Shown: piece by piece, positions 50,259 to 60,655 of the stretch
Position numbering within the stretch: position 1 is the stretch's first letter
How the letters are laid out: each line of letters opens with the position of its first letter
The notes under the pieces: generated by a model
What the model saw: only the letters and a program-made list of their open reading frames with translations
Told to the model about the DNA's origin: nothing
Databases searched by the model: none
NCBI RefSeq assembly: GCF_964019385.1
Contig: NC_088647.1
Coordinates: 14,430,204-14,494,203, forward strand
Reading direction: 5' to 3'
DNA: 64,000 nucleotides
DNA from: Sycon ciliatum
Lineage: Eukaryota > Porifera > Calcarea > Leucosolenida > Sycettidae
Translations under genes and position numbers: made by a program

Positions 50259-53144
50259 GGCCCCCTCACTCCGTCTTCTGCTCACGAATGCATTCAGCAT
50301 TTACAACAAAATGGATGAGCTTCAGCATACTCTGAAAAGCCTGCATGTAGACATCGCTGTCGTCACCGAGACCAAACTATCGCCCGACAAGGCTTCAGTT
50401 GCGGAAGTCTCAATCCCTGGCTATTACCCCCCAATACGTCGAGACCGGACAGCGCAAGGCGGCGGAGTCGACATATGGCTGAAAGAAGGGATGGCGTACA
50501 AACAACTGGACATCAACTCTGAGTGTGAAACTCTTTGGATTAGTGTTGCTGCACCGTCAGGCATGAAATTTGGCATCTGTGCTGCCTAAAGACCTGGGAC
50601 GAGTGCAGACAGCGACTGCAGTATCTTCACCCAGCTGGAATCTGACATCGACAAAGCTCGGCAGTCCTGCTCACACATTATTGTGGCAGGGGACTTCAAT
50701 GCCCACAACCGGGAATGGCTTGGAAGTCCACGCACCTCGGCTGCTGGAGAAGCTGCAGAAGACATGTGCTGTGTACATGGTCTCCGACAACACGTCACCT
50801 CAGCCACTCGTGGAGAAAACATCCTTGACCTCGTCATGTCAGATGTGCCTGGAACTGTGTCTACCACCACCCAACCACCTCTTGGCAGATCAGACCATGC
50901 TGTTGTCATAGCCGACTTCCAGCTTACTGCATCTGTAGACCAACCCACCACTCGTACAGTATGGCGATACCAGCGGGCTGACTGGCCCCGCCTCTCTGCC
51001 TTCCTCCGGACTACTGACTGGGACACAATAATCGGCGACGACCCTAACATATCATGTGAGCTTCTGACCATGCGAATCACTGAGGGAATGCAACGCTTTA
51101 TACCATCCAAGGTCTTCAAGACCAGACCGCAGGACCCAATCTGGTGGACGCCAGAATGCTCTGCAGCAGTTGACAGAAAGCGCAATGCCTGGCGGAAATT
51201 CCGCGATGACCCCAGAAATGGAGCGCTCCAGTGTACGTACAAGCTAGCATCCCTTGACTCAACAAGATGTCTAGCAAGAGCCAAAGCCAGACATCTCGAC
51301 CATGTCAAGCAACGGCTCCGGACGGGCAGCCTGCAGGACAGAGAGTGGTGGAGCGTGATTAAACGAGTTGGAGGGCATGGCCGGGACAGCTCCATCCCAG
51401 TCCTGGTTGACCCCGATGGCATGGAATGCACCAAAAGCCACGACAAGGCTAACGTCATCGGGAAGTACTTTGCCCAAAAGTGCAGCCTAGACGATGACTT
51501 TGCAGAACAGTCGGGGCCGTTCCCGCATGTCCGCCAGCGCACCGCAAATACGCTTGCAACAGTCCACTTCCGCCAAGCCACCGTACGCCGGACACTCCGA
51601 GCCCTGAACCCAAGTAAAGCCACAGGGCCTGATGCAGTACCTGCTAGAGTGCTGAGAAAATGTGCCGACTCTCTGGCCCTGCCCCTATCCAAGCTGTTTA
51701 CCCTGTGCTTCTGCAGTGGTCATCAACCTGCCATGTGGAAAGTTGCCAACGTCGTACCGGTACACAAGAAAGGCCCCAAGTCGAACCCCAGAAACTACCG
51801 ACCAATATCACTACTGCCCATAATGTCTAAGTGTATGGAGTCCATCGTGAACCGCAGCCTGTCCAACTTCCTGAAGAAGAATGACATCCTTTCTCACAGG
51901 CAGTTTGGCTTTCGCACTGGACTGGGAACCTCTCATCTGCTGATTGCTCTTCAGCATGAGTGGAGCCTTGCAGCTGCCAGTGGAGGCCTCATCAGGGTAC
52001 TCGCAGTAGATATTGCCGGGGCCTTCGACAAGGTCTCGCACAACGGCGTCCTCCACAAGGCTGAGCGGTGCGGCATAAGTGGCCTCCTCCTTGCCTGGCT
52101 CCGGAGTTACCTGACAGACCGCCACATCCGTGTCGTCATAGGTGGCCAGTCTTCACCGACCCACCGAATCCAATCTGACGTGCCACAGGGCAGCATCCTC
52201 GGCCCCACCCTCTTCCTTCTGTACGTCAACGACGCAGAAGACCACCTGCCTGATGGGGCGAAGCTGGCTGTATACGCCGACGACACAACTCTCTACAAGT
52301 GCATCACCACCCGACTCAGACTGCCAGAAGAGACAGCAATCCTCCAGCAGGCAGTAGACTCACTGGCAGCATGGGGAAGCAGGTGGAGGATCAAGTTCGA
52401 GCCCACAAAGTCGCAGGCATTGACCATCAGCCACCACCGCTCGCCAACCCCCCCCCCCCGAACGCAATACGCTTCCAAGGAGCAGTCGTGCCAGAAGTAG
52501 AGGAGCTCAAGCTTCTTGGCGTCACCTTCGACAGGCAGCTGGCATTCCGCAGCCATATCCGACAGCTTGCAGTACGCGGAGCCCAGCGGCTCGGCTTCCT
52601 CCGTAAGGCATCGGCTGTGCTAGACCCAAAGCACCGGGCAATCGTGTACCGTGGCTTTGTCCGCCCTGTGCTAGAGTATGGCATGCTGGTGTGGATGAGC
52701 GCAGCCCCCACCACCTTGGCCCGCCTCACTGCCATCCAGCGCCGTGCCCTGCACATAATTGGAGATGGATCATACCTCCCGAGCCTCGACATTCGCCGTA
52801 CCGTAGCAGGGCTCTGCTTTCTGTACAAGCTGCACTTTGTGGAGGGTCCGCAAATGGTGAAAGCCATTCTGCCACCATCAGCAGCCGCACCGCAACACCG
52901 CATGCCTACTCGAGCGACAACCAGATCTGCAACACATCATCCATCGCAACTCACCAGTATCCTTCCCCCTCAGGCACGAAACAACACGCTCCGCTCATTT
53001 CCCCACTACCTCATCGCAACGTGGAATCAGCTCCCACCTACCCTTCTGCAGTCTCCCCCTTCTCGCAGAGGCATGCACACGTTCAAGAAAAACGTCAACG
53101 ACCACTTGCGGTGCAAGTGGGAGTGGGCCACAGACAGGCTATGA
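50248..53144 (+). pseudogene. LINE Q ORF2: AP endonuclease and reverse transcriptase
   Basis: The ATG at 50248 overlaps the ORF1 stop by 11 bp. The endonuclease has L-L-T-N-A-F-S, V-V-T-E-T-K-L, V-A-G-D-F-N-A-H (about 50680-50705) and R-S-D-H-A-V (about 50887-50905). TAA at 50587-50589 interrupts it in frame, where LINE P has Tyr. RT follows with V-D-I-A-G-A-F-D-K (about 52006-52032), V-P-Q-G-S-I-L-G-P and Y-A-D-D-T-T-L-Y (about 52273-52296). A 12-C run (52448-52459) shifts the frame; the remainder, L-L-G-V-T-F-D...L-E-Y-G-M-L-V-W...F-P-H-Y-L-I-A-T-W-N-Q-L-P, reads on to 53144. Two small lesions in otherwise conserved sequence indicate recent decay. Confidence 0.88.
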
Positions 53145-53560
53145 TCTCTGCCAACACACCAGCCTAATTATACTGACCGCACTCCAGCTCCCTTCTACCC
53201 CTCTTTGATCCCCTTCGCTCAGCTTAAAAATCCGATTATCAGTTCACTCCATCTTCCTACGGTGCACTGCTTTTACTATTGTTTTGTCCTATCCCAATCT
53301 CAAATTCTCCCCAATATCGTTTGCAAAGCCGGTGCTCCCCTCTTGGATGCACATGTTTCTTTTCTCCTATGTATCGGCGCACAGGAGTAACAATAATTCC
53401 GAGACCTTTGGTCGGAGAAGTTACTTTTGCCCCGCCTCCACTTCCATCCAATATGCCACCGCCCCTGCTGTGCAGCATCTGATGGTACTGTGGTATTCAG
53501 TAAAAAAAATAAAAAAAATAAGTCTCCCAACCACAGGCACAAGTGACGAGAACGACCCCA

Positions 53561-54430
53561 TTAGCTGCATCCATGTACCCCTTGTGCCTGGCTACAAGTT
53601 CCCACAGAATCTATAGCGGTAATCTTGGGTGGAAGGCAATTCCATAATTTGCCGATTTTATGTAAGAAAAGGGAAGATGAAAATTTCCCATGAGAGTTGA
53701 AAACAAGCTTGTTCGGTCTGCGTTCACTACAAGAAATACTATAAGTTGATATCAAAAAGGGATAATATATGAGGTTGAAAGTGGATGTATTTGAAAAGAA
53801 TTGTAATAGCGATAAGGGACGTCTGAAATGGAGGGATTCTAAGTTACACATACTATTCAAACTATCTTTTGATTCTTATCTGTCAAATTCTATCTTGGCT
53901 GATCTTAGTAACCCTCTACACACCTTAGCCTGCAGGACATCGAACATAGCTAGCTGTGCAGTTGTTAGTGTGAGGCTCCAGATTGGGGTGGCATATTCTA
54001 TGGTGGGGCGTACATATGATTTGTAGAGCAAGGCAATGTTGGGGTAAGGTAGATAGCGATTAATTCTTTGCTGAAATTTCTTGGATATGGTATTGAAAAT
54101 TAATGATTATCGAACTTAACTTTCAAGTTGATTCCGATCCTCCTGTACGATTTCCCGTACAGTTTCTCAACAATAGGAGTGGCGGCGATGGCCGGCATGT
54201 TGTCTCTGGTATTCGGTGCATTCGATCCTGTGGTGGTGTTTGCGGTGTGTTTGATCTTGGCGTGCGCATTCTCAAGGTCACTTGACATCAGATTCTGGTT
54301 TACGCCCTCAGACAGTGCTCGCATTGCAATGTCATGTCGTGCCAGTACGGTGCTTTGCTTTTCTATGCATGTGGTTGCAGTACGGGAGCTGGTGGTACAA
54401 TCAGACATGGATGTTTCGAGGTGGTCATAA
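53561..54430 (-). pseudogene. LINE T remnants: ORF2 C-terminus and ORF1 piece
   Basis: Minus-strand 53885-54040 encodes L-Y-K-S-Y-V-R-P-T-I-E-Y-A-T-P-I-W, and 53640-53700 encodes I-G-K-L-W-N-C-L-P, both from the ORF2 C-terminal region. 54100-54430 is a different helical frame that appears to continue across the MITE at 54431-54843 into 54844-55060. Confidence 0.65.
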
Positions 54431-54843
54431 GCTGTGTTTAAATGAAAAATTTCAACCCGGGTCGAGTTCAGCCCGGGTTGAAAGTCTGTACGATAGACAA
54501 AAGAGGTGAGCGTTTACATGAAGACAGTTGACCCGGGTCAAATACTGATATGCCGCCAAAAGTCCGCTTCTACAGTCCTGTATGGTCACGTGAATCCTTT
54601 CGCGCGAAATTTGCATCTGCAGTGCCGTTCAAACCTGGCGCGAGATACGCACAGAAGTACGTTTGTACGATTTTCTTGACCCGGGTTGATTTCAACCCTC
54701 TCCTTGGGGGGAGGGTTGAAATCTACCCGGGGCGAAATTTCAACCCGGGTCAAGCGCAATGCGTCATGTAAACGCGCCATTCATTTTGTGTACATGGCGG
54801 GTTGAAATCTGACCCGGGTTGAAACGCTTCATGTAAACACAGC
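54431..54843. mobile_element. MITE, CCCGGGT-rich family, copy 2 (complete, 413 bp)
   Basis: GCTGTGTTTAAATG at 54431 is the imperfect complement of CATGTAAACACAGC ending at 54843. Internal blocks TTTCAACCCGGGTC recur on both strands. It is almost identical to 6374-6656 over the shared part. The flanking duplication is unclear. Confidence 0.8.
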
Positions 54844-55960
54844 GATACTTTGATGACAGGAAGTCCATGCTTGTTTCCATGTCCCGTACCGTACTAAGCG
54901 TGGACTGTTGGGTTGCCTCCACTGCTGAGTCTGCAGCAATTCGACTTTCAAAGCTCTCAAGGCGTGCCTCAAGGCCGATTTTTAGTGTGGTGAAACTTCG
55001 GCATGAATACTCTCAACAGAATTTAGTACAGCACCAATCTTCTCCTCTATGAATGCACTCATGCTCACGTGACGTAACTGCTCAACTATGTAGACTACAC
55101 TTACTATGACTTACAGTATGCTTCCTTCAGGCGCTGTGGGTTGGGAGGGGTAGACTCGATTCGATCGTCACGGGTTTGAAGGCCGACCTTGACTCCGATC
55201 TTTCACTATCGATCTCAGCAGCAGTGTTTCCTTCGCCTCGTAAATCCTCGCTCGTGGTGCTCACATCAGAAAGCGTCCCCAGATCGAACGTGGAGCGTGG
55301 AGACCCCGGTTCCGAGATCGTGCAGCAGGGTACCGCACCATCCTGAATCTCACCAGGAGACGCTTCCATGCTGCAGTCAGCGTGCCTCCTCTGCCGAGTG
55401 GAGTTTTCCGGGGTAGAATGCAAGGCTCCAAATGCGCGTGCAAATCCCTCCAGGGCCATTGAGGAACTTGAAGCCAACACAACTAGGAAAACTGAAGCCA
55501 ACACAATTCGTAATCATCTGGCACAATGCAGTACATCTGATGAAGACAGCACCACTCCCTGCTCAATACACAATGTTTCGGGGAATTTCACCCCTCATCA
55601 GTTGAGCTTGAGTAGGCTGTTGTCCATCATCTGCATCGGCTGGGTCGAGCTGGTTTGTTGCTGGGTCAAGCTGGGGAGGACGGTTACGAGGTTTCGTAGA
55701 TCTACGGGTACGAGATTTGTCGCCTTGGGCTCGGTGCTGAGAAGATCGTGCAGAGGCCTTGTCGGGAACAATGGCGGATTTCTGCAGGGAGCAAAATTCC
55801 TCACGTAGGGCTACGAGCTGCGCGGAGAGATCGTCCACACGCTGATGGAGACGACCCTCACGATCCCTCGACTCGCTGACATGAGAGGTCAGGGTCGGGA
55901 GCACGCTAAGCAGAGTGTGTTCTATACCCGGGAGGGAGCAGAACAGTTTCATCGCAGGCT
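54844..55960 (-). pseudogene. LINE T ORF1-like coiled-coil remnants
   Basis: Minus-strand 55780-55952 begins M-K-L-F-C-S-L-P and has a heptad-rich helix (L-H-Q-R-V-D-D-L-S-A-Q-L-V-A-L) followed by a basic tail. 54850-55000 encodes another helix, L-E-A-R-L-E-S-F-E-S-R-I. The pattern resembles the ORF1 of LINE Q, but frames are broken and no nucleic-acid-binding domain is seen. Confidence 0.4.
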
Positions 55961-56483
55961 CTCCTGCGAGCTCGCCCCAGGGCGAAGAAGTTCTCCCTGA
56001 CTGCTTTACCTACCTACACCCCTACACTACGCTACCCTACACTGCCACTAATACCATACTACTGTCCTACTTCCAGACCGGCCTGTTGCCGGCTGGGCTG
56101 TCAAACACTACGGAGCTTTACTTGGATTGAGTGCTCGGAGTGTCCGCGGAATATGCAACATGAATGTTGTGTCTGATGCCGCCGTGATGGAGTGATGGAG
56201 TGAAGTGATCGAGACACATCATAGAGAAGAACATAGAATATTCGTTCGTTCGTCAAAGCAATATTCGAGAGAATATTCGTTGGAAGAAAACACCATCCGT
56301 TACATCACTAATAACAAGAGTACTCTTGCTAATAATAAAGTTCTAAAAGAAATACTAAACACCAATAGCTGCCTCAGAAACCGCCAGCGTGGCGGGAGGC
56401 TCGCGGCGGCATCATCTAAGTTGGGGGCGCCGTCGTTCAAGCCGCGTAATCCGCCACGGTGGCGATTTCTTGTTTCCACCACT
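55961..56483. other. No gene recognised
   Basis: A 123-codon plus-strand frame (56205-56576) has no recognisable domain. Short inverted CCGCCAGCGTGGCGG-type repeats lie at 56386-56465. Confidence 0.4.
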
Positions 56484-56516
56484 CAGGAAGTCGTAAAATA
56501 TTTTTATGACTCCCTG
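56484..56516. mobile_element. Palindromic micro-element copy (33 bp, diverged)
   Basis: CAGGAAGTCGTAAAATATTT followed by TTATGACTCCCTG, the same hairpin as 20043-20080 with mismatches. Flanking 8-mers do not match exactly (a GTTTCCA motif occurs near both sides). Confidence 0.5.
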
Positions 56517-56824
56517 GTTTCCATCTCTACTCTTCAGAACTCCGCCGAACGAGGAGCAAAGGCACAGCCTAGCTGATTCCATTTTCTCCGCTGGATATTC
56601 CTGCCAGCACTGAACGGCAGCGGCTAGCAAGTCCAGTCGACTTTCCTAGCCACGAGACTTTTTTTACGTCGGACTGCAGGCTTCTAAGGATGCACATGGC
56701 CATATGGTGATGTTGAAAAATAACTTGAATTCAAAATCCGTTCATTGCCCCTGCAGCCTGCTTGTTAACACATGTTCACCATGTTCACCCGCTTGTGCCA
56801 AGTGAAGTAAATAAGGCCACCTAG

Positions 56825-57024
56825 AATTTCCCATTTCACAAGCAATGGAAAATTGTGTAGTGAAGTGGGAATTGTATAAGGAGTTGGAGGTGAGATATAA
56901 CTATGTCTAGCCCTCGCGATTTACGCGATTTCATGCTCGAACACAGCAATTTTTAAAGTTAAATATTCTAATGAAGCTGTACTTGATGCAGCTCATCCAA
57001 GGCCCTTTCAGGCCTATTTTCATG
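56825..57024. repeat. DIRS left terminal repeat
   Basis: 56908-57024 is inverted at 62263-62379 with one or two mismatches. 56825-56907 is repeated, inverted and exact, at 57054-57136. Confidence 0.93.
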
Positions 57025-57053
57025 GAGAACACCCAAACGAGGTGGGTGGGAGG

Positions 57054-57171
57054 GACATAGTTATATCTCACCTCCAACTCCTTATACAATTCCCACTTCA
57101 CTACACAATTTTCCATTGCTTGTGAAATGGGAAATTGCATGTCGGAGTTTCCGGTGAGATATAACTATGTC
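57054..57171. repeat. DIRS internal complementary region
   Basis: 57054-57136 complements the left terminus (83/83) and 57133-57171 complements the right terminus 62380-62418 (39/39), overlapping by AATT. It is thought to splint the two ends for circle formation in DIRS replication. Confidence 0.92.
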
Positions 57172-57490
57172 TTGTTTAAAGTCGTTTCCGCACCTGGAGC
57201 GGAAACAAGAAACTATCACACCGGCCATACAAGGAACCAGACAAATTTCTGGAAAAAAAGTGGTTGGCATGATCAACTAGCATAATCAGCCCACACTATG
57301 GCACAGGCCAATGATAGAACAGATGGAATTATCAGAAAACTGTACGCACGGAACGGCGAGAGGAGTAGATACCAACTTGAATGGAATACAACTTAGCATT
57401 GCCAACTATGCAGAACGGACAATGCAAACTCCAGAGTGGAAATACTGGTGCCCCTATCGGCCGTAATCATGAGCGGCGGAAAACAAACTG

Positions 57491-60400
57491 TCAGCCAAGG
57501 ACAGCCGCACCGAAGGTGGTGCCATCAGAGGAGGAGAGTGGAACATCACGAGAATAAAACCTCTGGAATGTAGAGGATTGCGCCCAGTCGGCGGCCCTGA
57601 GGATTTCGGGTACAGAGGCGCCCTTCCGACGGGCAACAGAGGTAGCAGCACTACGTGTGGAATGCGCCTTGAAAACAGTGGTATCCACACCAGCATCCGA
57701 CATGGAAGTGAGGAGCCACCTGGCAATGGTGCTCGGTGAGGCCGGCTTGTGAGGACGGCGGAACGACAGCAGCAGAGGGTTAGCAGATGTTGCGGCAGCC
57801 GGCCGGAAACCCTCTGTGCGAGCAGAATACTGCCGCAGAGCATCCACCACACACAACTGAGGGTGCTGAGGGTAAGCAGGGAAGACAAACTGCTTGGCTG
57901 GATCACCGACGCGCTGATTCTTGGTAAGAGTGGGAATTCCAAATGAAGCAGCATGGACAGTAATGTCCATGAAACGAACATCGAGCTTCTGCAGCTCAGA
58001 GCAACGCCGAGCACCCGTCAGAGCCAGCAGCATAGTCAACCGCAGAGTCAGTGCTTTGAGAGACTCAGGCGTGGAGGACATGTTCCGAAACCGATCCAGG
58101 ACTGCCTGTACATTCCACGTGCTGCCATAGCGCGGCTGCGGCGGACGGGACTGGTATGCACCCTTGAGCAGACGAGACACCAGGGGATGCTGACCAACCA
58201 CAACGCCATCGATGGGAGGAAGCGTCATAGACAAGGCTGACCGGTAACACCCTAGCGTACGGTACTGTCGGCCCAGACGGAATTGGGAGGTCAGAAAGTT
58301 AAGGACCTCTGCGAGAGGAGCATCCATGGAATCGATTTGCCGTGTGCGACACCAATCACACCATTTGTTCCATGCCGACTGATACACACGTTCGGTGCCG
58401 GAACGCCATGACGCCAAGAGTAGGTTGGCAGTGTCGCCCGAAACTCCGCGGCGGCTGTAGCTAGCCCGGAGAGTTTCCATGCGACCAGGGTGAGGTGACC
58501 GGACTGTACCAACGGGTGAACTTCGTGATCTGGACCCGTCAACAAGACTGGAGAGGCTGGCAGCACTCGCGTAACGTCTACCACTAGGGCTAAGAGAGCC
58601 GGAAACCAAGCCTGACCGGGCCAAAGCGGAGTGACCATGACGATGGATGGGACCTCCTGTAGAACAATTCTGGCCAGGCATTTGCCAATCAGACAGATTG
58701 GAGGGAAGGCATAGGCTTGCAGGCAGGACCAGTCGAGACTGAAGGCATTCAGGCGGTGTGCGTATGGGTCGGGGCGCCAACTGACATACGTGGGCAGTTG
58801 AGAATTCATGCGAGATGCAAACAGGTCGCAGGTACTCGGCCACATGATTTGGAGATCCTGGAAAACTGACCTGTTGAGCATCCAGTCGCTGGCATCGGTG
58901 TGATGGCGAGAGTGATAATCGGCAACTGTATTCACCGCACCAGGTAGATATTGTGGAATCAAAGTGATATCTCGGAGCAGACACCACTCCCACAGAGTGG
59001 CGGCTATCCTGTCTAAGGTCGGTGATGCATTGCTGCCCTTGCGGAGCAAACAGGCAACAGCCACGCTGTTGTCGAGCTGCAGGAGAATGCTGCCCCGGTA
59101 GAGAGAAGGCGCTAGGGACTGGACAGCATACTGGGCTGCGAACAGTTCCAGGGCATTGATGTGAAGCTGCTTCTCGGCAGAAGTCCATCGGCCGCCGGTG
59201 GTGACATTGCCGCAACATGCACCCCACCCCGAACGACCCGTACTGGATGCATCGGACTGAATGACTAGGTCCGGCTCGGAAATGCGCACGGGTCGCCCAT
59301 TCCACAGCTGGAGATGCCGAATCCACCATTGAAGCTCGGCACGGCACTCGGGGCTGAGGGCAAGCTGGTAAGTGTAGGGGCGACCCTGTCGTAGGAACGT
59401 GTTCTTCAAACACAGCAGACGACGATAGTGAAGTGGAGCAGGAGCCACGGCAACCATAGTGGACACCAGCAAGCCCACAATCGATGCAATGTCCCGAAGA
59501 GATACGGTGTGAGCAGTCAGCAGTTGTGCACAGTGTTGCTGAAGCTTGGCTGCTTTCGTGTCTGGCAATGAGAACTCCATGGTGACGGAGTTGACCTGAA
59601 TACCCAGGTACTGTATCTGCCTGGTGGGAATCAGATGCGACTTCTTCCAGTTGATGTCGAACCCAAGACCGATCAGCAGATGAAGAATGGTAGCAACATG
59701 GCGAAACAGGTCGGACGTTGTCTGTGCCATGATTAATAAGTCGTCGAGGTAAATCACCAGTCGGACGCCGAGCGAACGTGCCATCGTCACCAGAGGATGC
59801 AGAGTTTTGGTGAAGACTCTGGGAGCACTGCTCAGGCCGAACGGTAGGCAGTTGAACCGGTAAAGCCGGTGATGCCACCGAAACTGGAGAAAACGACGAG
59901 ACGATCGAGCCACTGGAATTGAGAAATAAGCATCTCTCAAATCTATCTTGATCATCACATCGCCGGGCTGCAGGAGATCCGCCACTGTCTTCAATGACTC
60001 CATCTTGAAGTGGTGATACTGCAGACAGTCGTTCAGGGCTCGGAGGTCGATAATCGGCCGGATTTTGATGGAATCCGCCTTCGGCACAGCGAAAAATGGA
60101 CTGAGAAATCCCTTTTCCCGCTCCGGAATCTGCGTAATGGCGCCCTTGGCAACCATCTCGCACACCTCCTCGTCTAGCTTCTGAGTCAGAGAGGCGTCCA
60201 ACCGGTGAGGATGTGGTTCGGACGGCTGAGTCGGAGGAGACAGCAGATCCAGGCGGTAACCAGCGACGGTCTCCAGCACCCAAGGGTCCGTCGTCAGAGT
60301 GTGCCATGACGCCTGAAAGTACTGGAGCCGACCCGCTTGAGGGAGAGTGGACAGCTTGGAACGAGGTGGAAGCGGGAGATAAAGTGGCAGCATAGTGTAG

Positions 60401-60655
60401 GAATGAATAAAATGACGGAAATCGTCCGCGGAACAAGCTGGATGAGGATGGAAAGCGGGGCTCATCCCGATCCCCGGCCGAGACGCTGCTGCCTCTGCGG
60501 CTGGTGGTGTGTCTGCGACTGCTGTCGGAAGTGGCGGGGTGTGGTGCCGGCTCCGCGACCCGAACCCCGGTAGCGATCTGTGCCGCGGTAGTAGTTGCGG
60601 CTGCGGACGGGAGCCTCCCGAAAAAGAGACTTAGCAGAGGCAGAAGCCGGTGCAC
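57491..60655 (-). CDS. DIRS tyrosine recombinase in a 1054-codon frame
   Basis: The recombinase is the C-terminal third. An N-terminal core-binding region starts around W-R-S-G-T-E-R-V-Y (about 58400). Catalytic residues are Arg in T-G-A-R-R-C-S-E-L (about 58010-58030), H-S-T-R near residue 998 and the Tyr nucleophile in F-Q-R-F-Y-S-R near residue 1034. It integrates circular element DNA. The frame stays open far upstream, overlapping the whole RT frame in another register; a similar overlap is known in DIRS-1, and the true start is uncertain. No stop or missing catalytic residue seen. Confidence 0.88.
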   Translation of the reverse strand: MHRLLPLLSLFFGRLPSAAATTTAAQIATGVRVAEPAPHPATSDSSRRHTTSRRGSSVSAGDRDEPRFPSSSSLFRGRFPSFYSFLHYAATLSPASTSFQAVHSPSSGSAPVLSGVMAHSDDGPLGAGDRRWLPPGSAVSSDSAVRTTSSPVGRLSDSEARRGGVRDGCQGRHYADSGAGKGISQSIFRCAEGGFHQNPADYRPPSPERLSAVSPLQDGVIEDSGGSPAARRCDDQDRFERCLFLNSSGSIVSSFSPVSVASPALPVQLPTVRPEQCSQSLHQNSASSGDDGTFARRPTGDLPRRLINHGTDNVRPVSPCCYHSSSADRSWVRHQLEEVASDSHQADTVPGYSGQLRHHGVLIARHESSQASATLCTTADCSHRISSGHCIDCGLAGVHYGCRGSCSTSLSSSAVFEEHVPTTGSPLHLPACPQPRVPCRASMVDSASPAVEWATRAHFRAGPSHSVRCIQYGSFGVGCMLRQCHHRRPMDFCREAASHQCPGTVRSPVCCPVPSAFSLPGQHSPAARQQRGCCLFAPQGQQCITDLRQDSRHSVGVVSAPRYHFDSTISTWCGEYSCRLSLSPSHRCQRLDAQQVSFPGSPNHVAEYLRPVCISHEFSTAHVCQLAPRPIRTPPECLQSRLVLPASLCLPSNLSDWQMPGQNCSTGGPIHRHGHSALARSGLVSGSLSPSGRRYASAASLSSLVDGSRSRSSPVGTVRSPHPGRMETLRASYSRRGVSGDTANLLLASWRSGTERVYQSAWNKWCDWCRTRQIDSMDAPLAEVLNFLTSQFRLGRQYRTLGCYRSALSMTLPPIDGVVVGQHPLVSRLLKGAYQSRPPQPRYGSTWNVQAVLDRFRNMSSTPESLKALTLRLTMLLALTGARRCSELQKLDVRFMDITVHAASFGIPTLTKNQRVGDPAKQFVFPAYPQHPQLCVVDALRQYSARTEGFRPAAATSANPLLLSFRRPHKPASPSTIARWLLTSMSDAGVDTTVFKAHSTRSAATSVARRKGASVPEILRAADWAQSSTFQRFYSRDVPLSSSDGTTFGAAVLG
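58291..60465 (-). CDS. DIRS reverse transcriptase / RNase H / methyltransferase-like protein
   Basis: A 724-codon frame. RT has R-P-I-I-D-L-R-A-L-N, motif A I-D-L-R-D-A-Y-F (about 59925-59950), L-P-F-G-L-S-S-A-P and motif C Y-L-D-D-L-L (about 59735-59755). RNase H follows (Q-S-D-A-S-S-T-G-R-S-G, about 59230-59265; A-L-E-L; Q-L-D-N-S). The C-terminal part with D-L-F-A-S-R-M-N and P-D-P-Y-A-H corresponds to the Dam-like methyltransferase region of DIRS elements, though its catalytic motif is not obvious. It lies between gag (overlapping by 4 nt) and the recombinase, overlapping the latter in another frame. Confidence 0.9.
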   Translation of the reverse strand: MSPAFHPHPACSADDFRHFIHSYTMLPLYLPLPPRSKLSTLPQAGRLQYFQASWHTLTTDPWVLETVAGYRLDLLSPPTQPSEPHPHRLDASLTQKLDEEVCEMVAKGAITQIPEREKGFLSPFFAVPKADSIKIRPIIDLRALNDCLQYHHFKMESLKTVADLLQPGDVMIKIDLRDAYFSIPVARSSRRFLQFRWHHRLYRFNCLPFGLSSAPRVFTKTLHPLVTMARSLGVRLVIYLDDLLIMAQTTSDLFRHVATILHLLIGLGFDINWKKSHLIPTRQIQYLGIQVNSVTMEFSLPDTKAAKLQQHCAQLLTAHTVSLRDIASIVGLLVSTMVAVAPAPLHYRRLLCLKNTFLRQGRPYTYQLALSPECRAELQWWIRHLQLWNGRPVRISEPDLVIQSDASSTGRSGWGACCGNVTTGGRWTSAEKQLHINALELFAAQYAVQSLAPSLYRGSILLQLDNSVAVACLLRKGSNASPTLDRIAATLWEWCLLRDITLIPQYLPGAVNTVADYHSRHHTDASDWMLNRSVFQDLQIMWPSTCDLFASRMNSQLPTYVSWRPDPYAHRLNAFSLDWSCLQAYAFPPICLIGKCLARIVLQEVPSIVMVTPLWPGQAWFPALLALVVDVTRVLPASPVLLTGPDHEVHPLVQSGHLTLVAWKLSGLATAAAEFRATLPTYSWRHGVPAPNVCISRHGTNGVIGVAHGKSIPWMLLSQRSLTF

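Larger units (their letters stand above)
48601..53522 (+). mobile_element. LINE Q (jockey/CR1-like), nearly full length
   Basis: 5' UTR of about 270 bp, ORF1 from 48870, ORF2 from 48 kb downstream start at 50248 overlapping the end of ORF1, and a 3' UTR ending in GTAAAAAAAATAAAAAAAATAAG (53500-53522). ORF2 has one nonsense codon and one frameshift. The exact 5' boundary is not determined. Confidence 0.8.
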
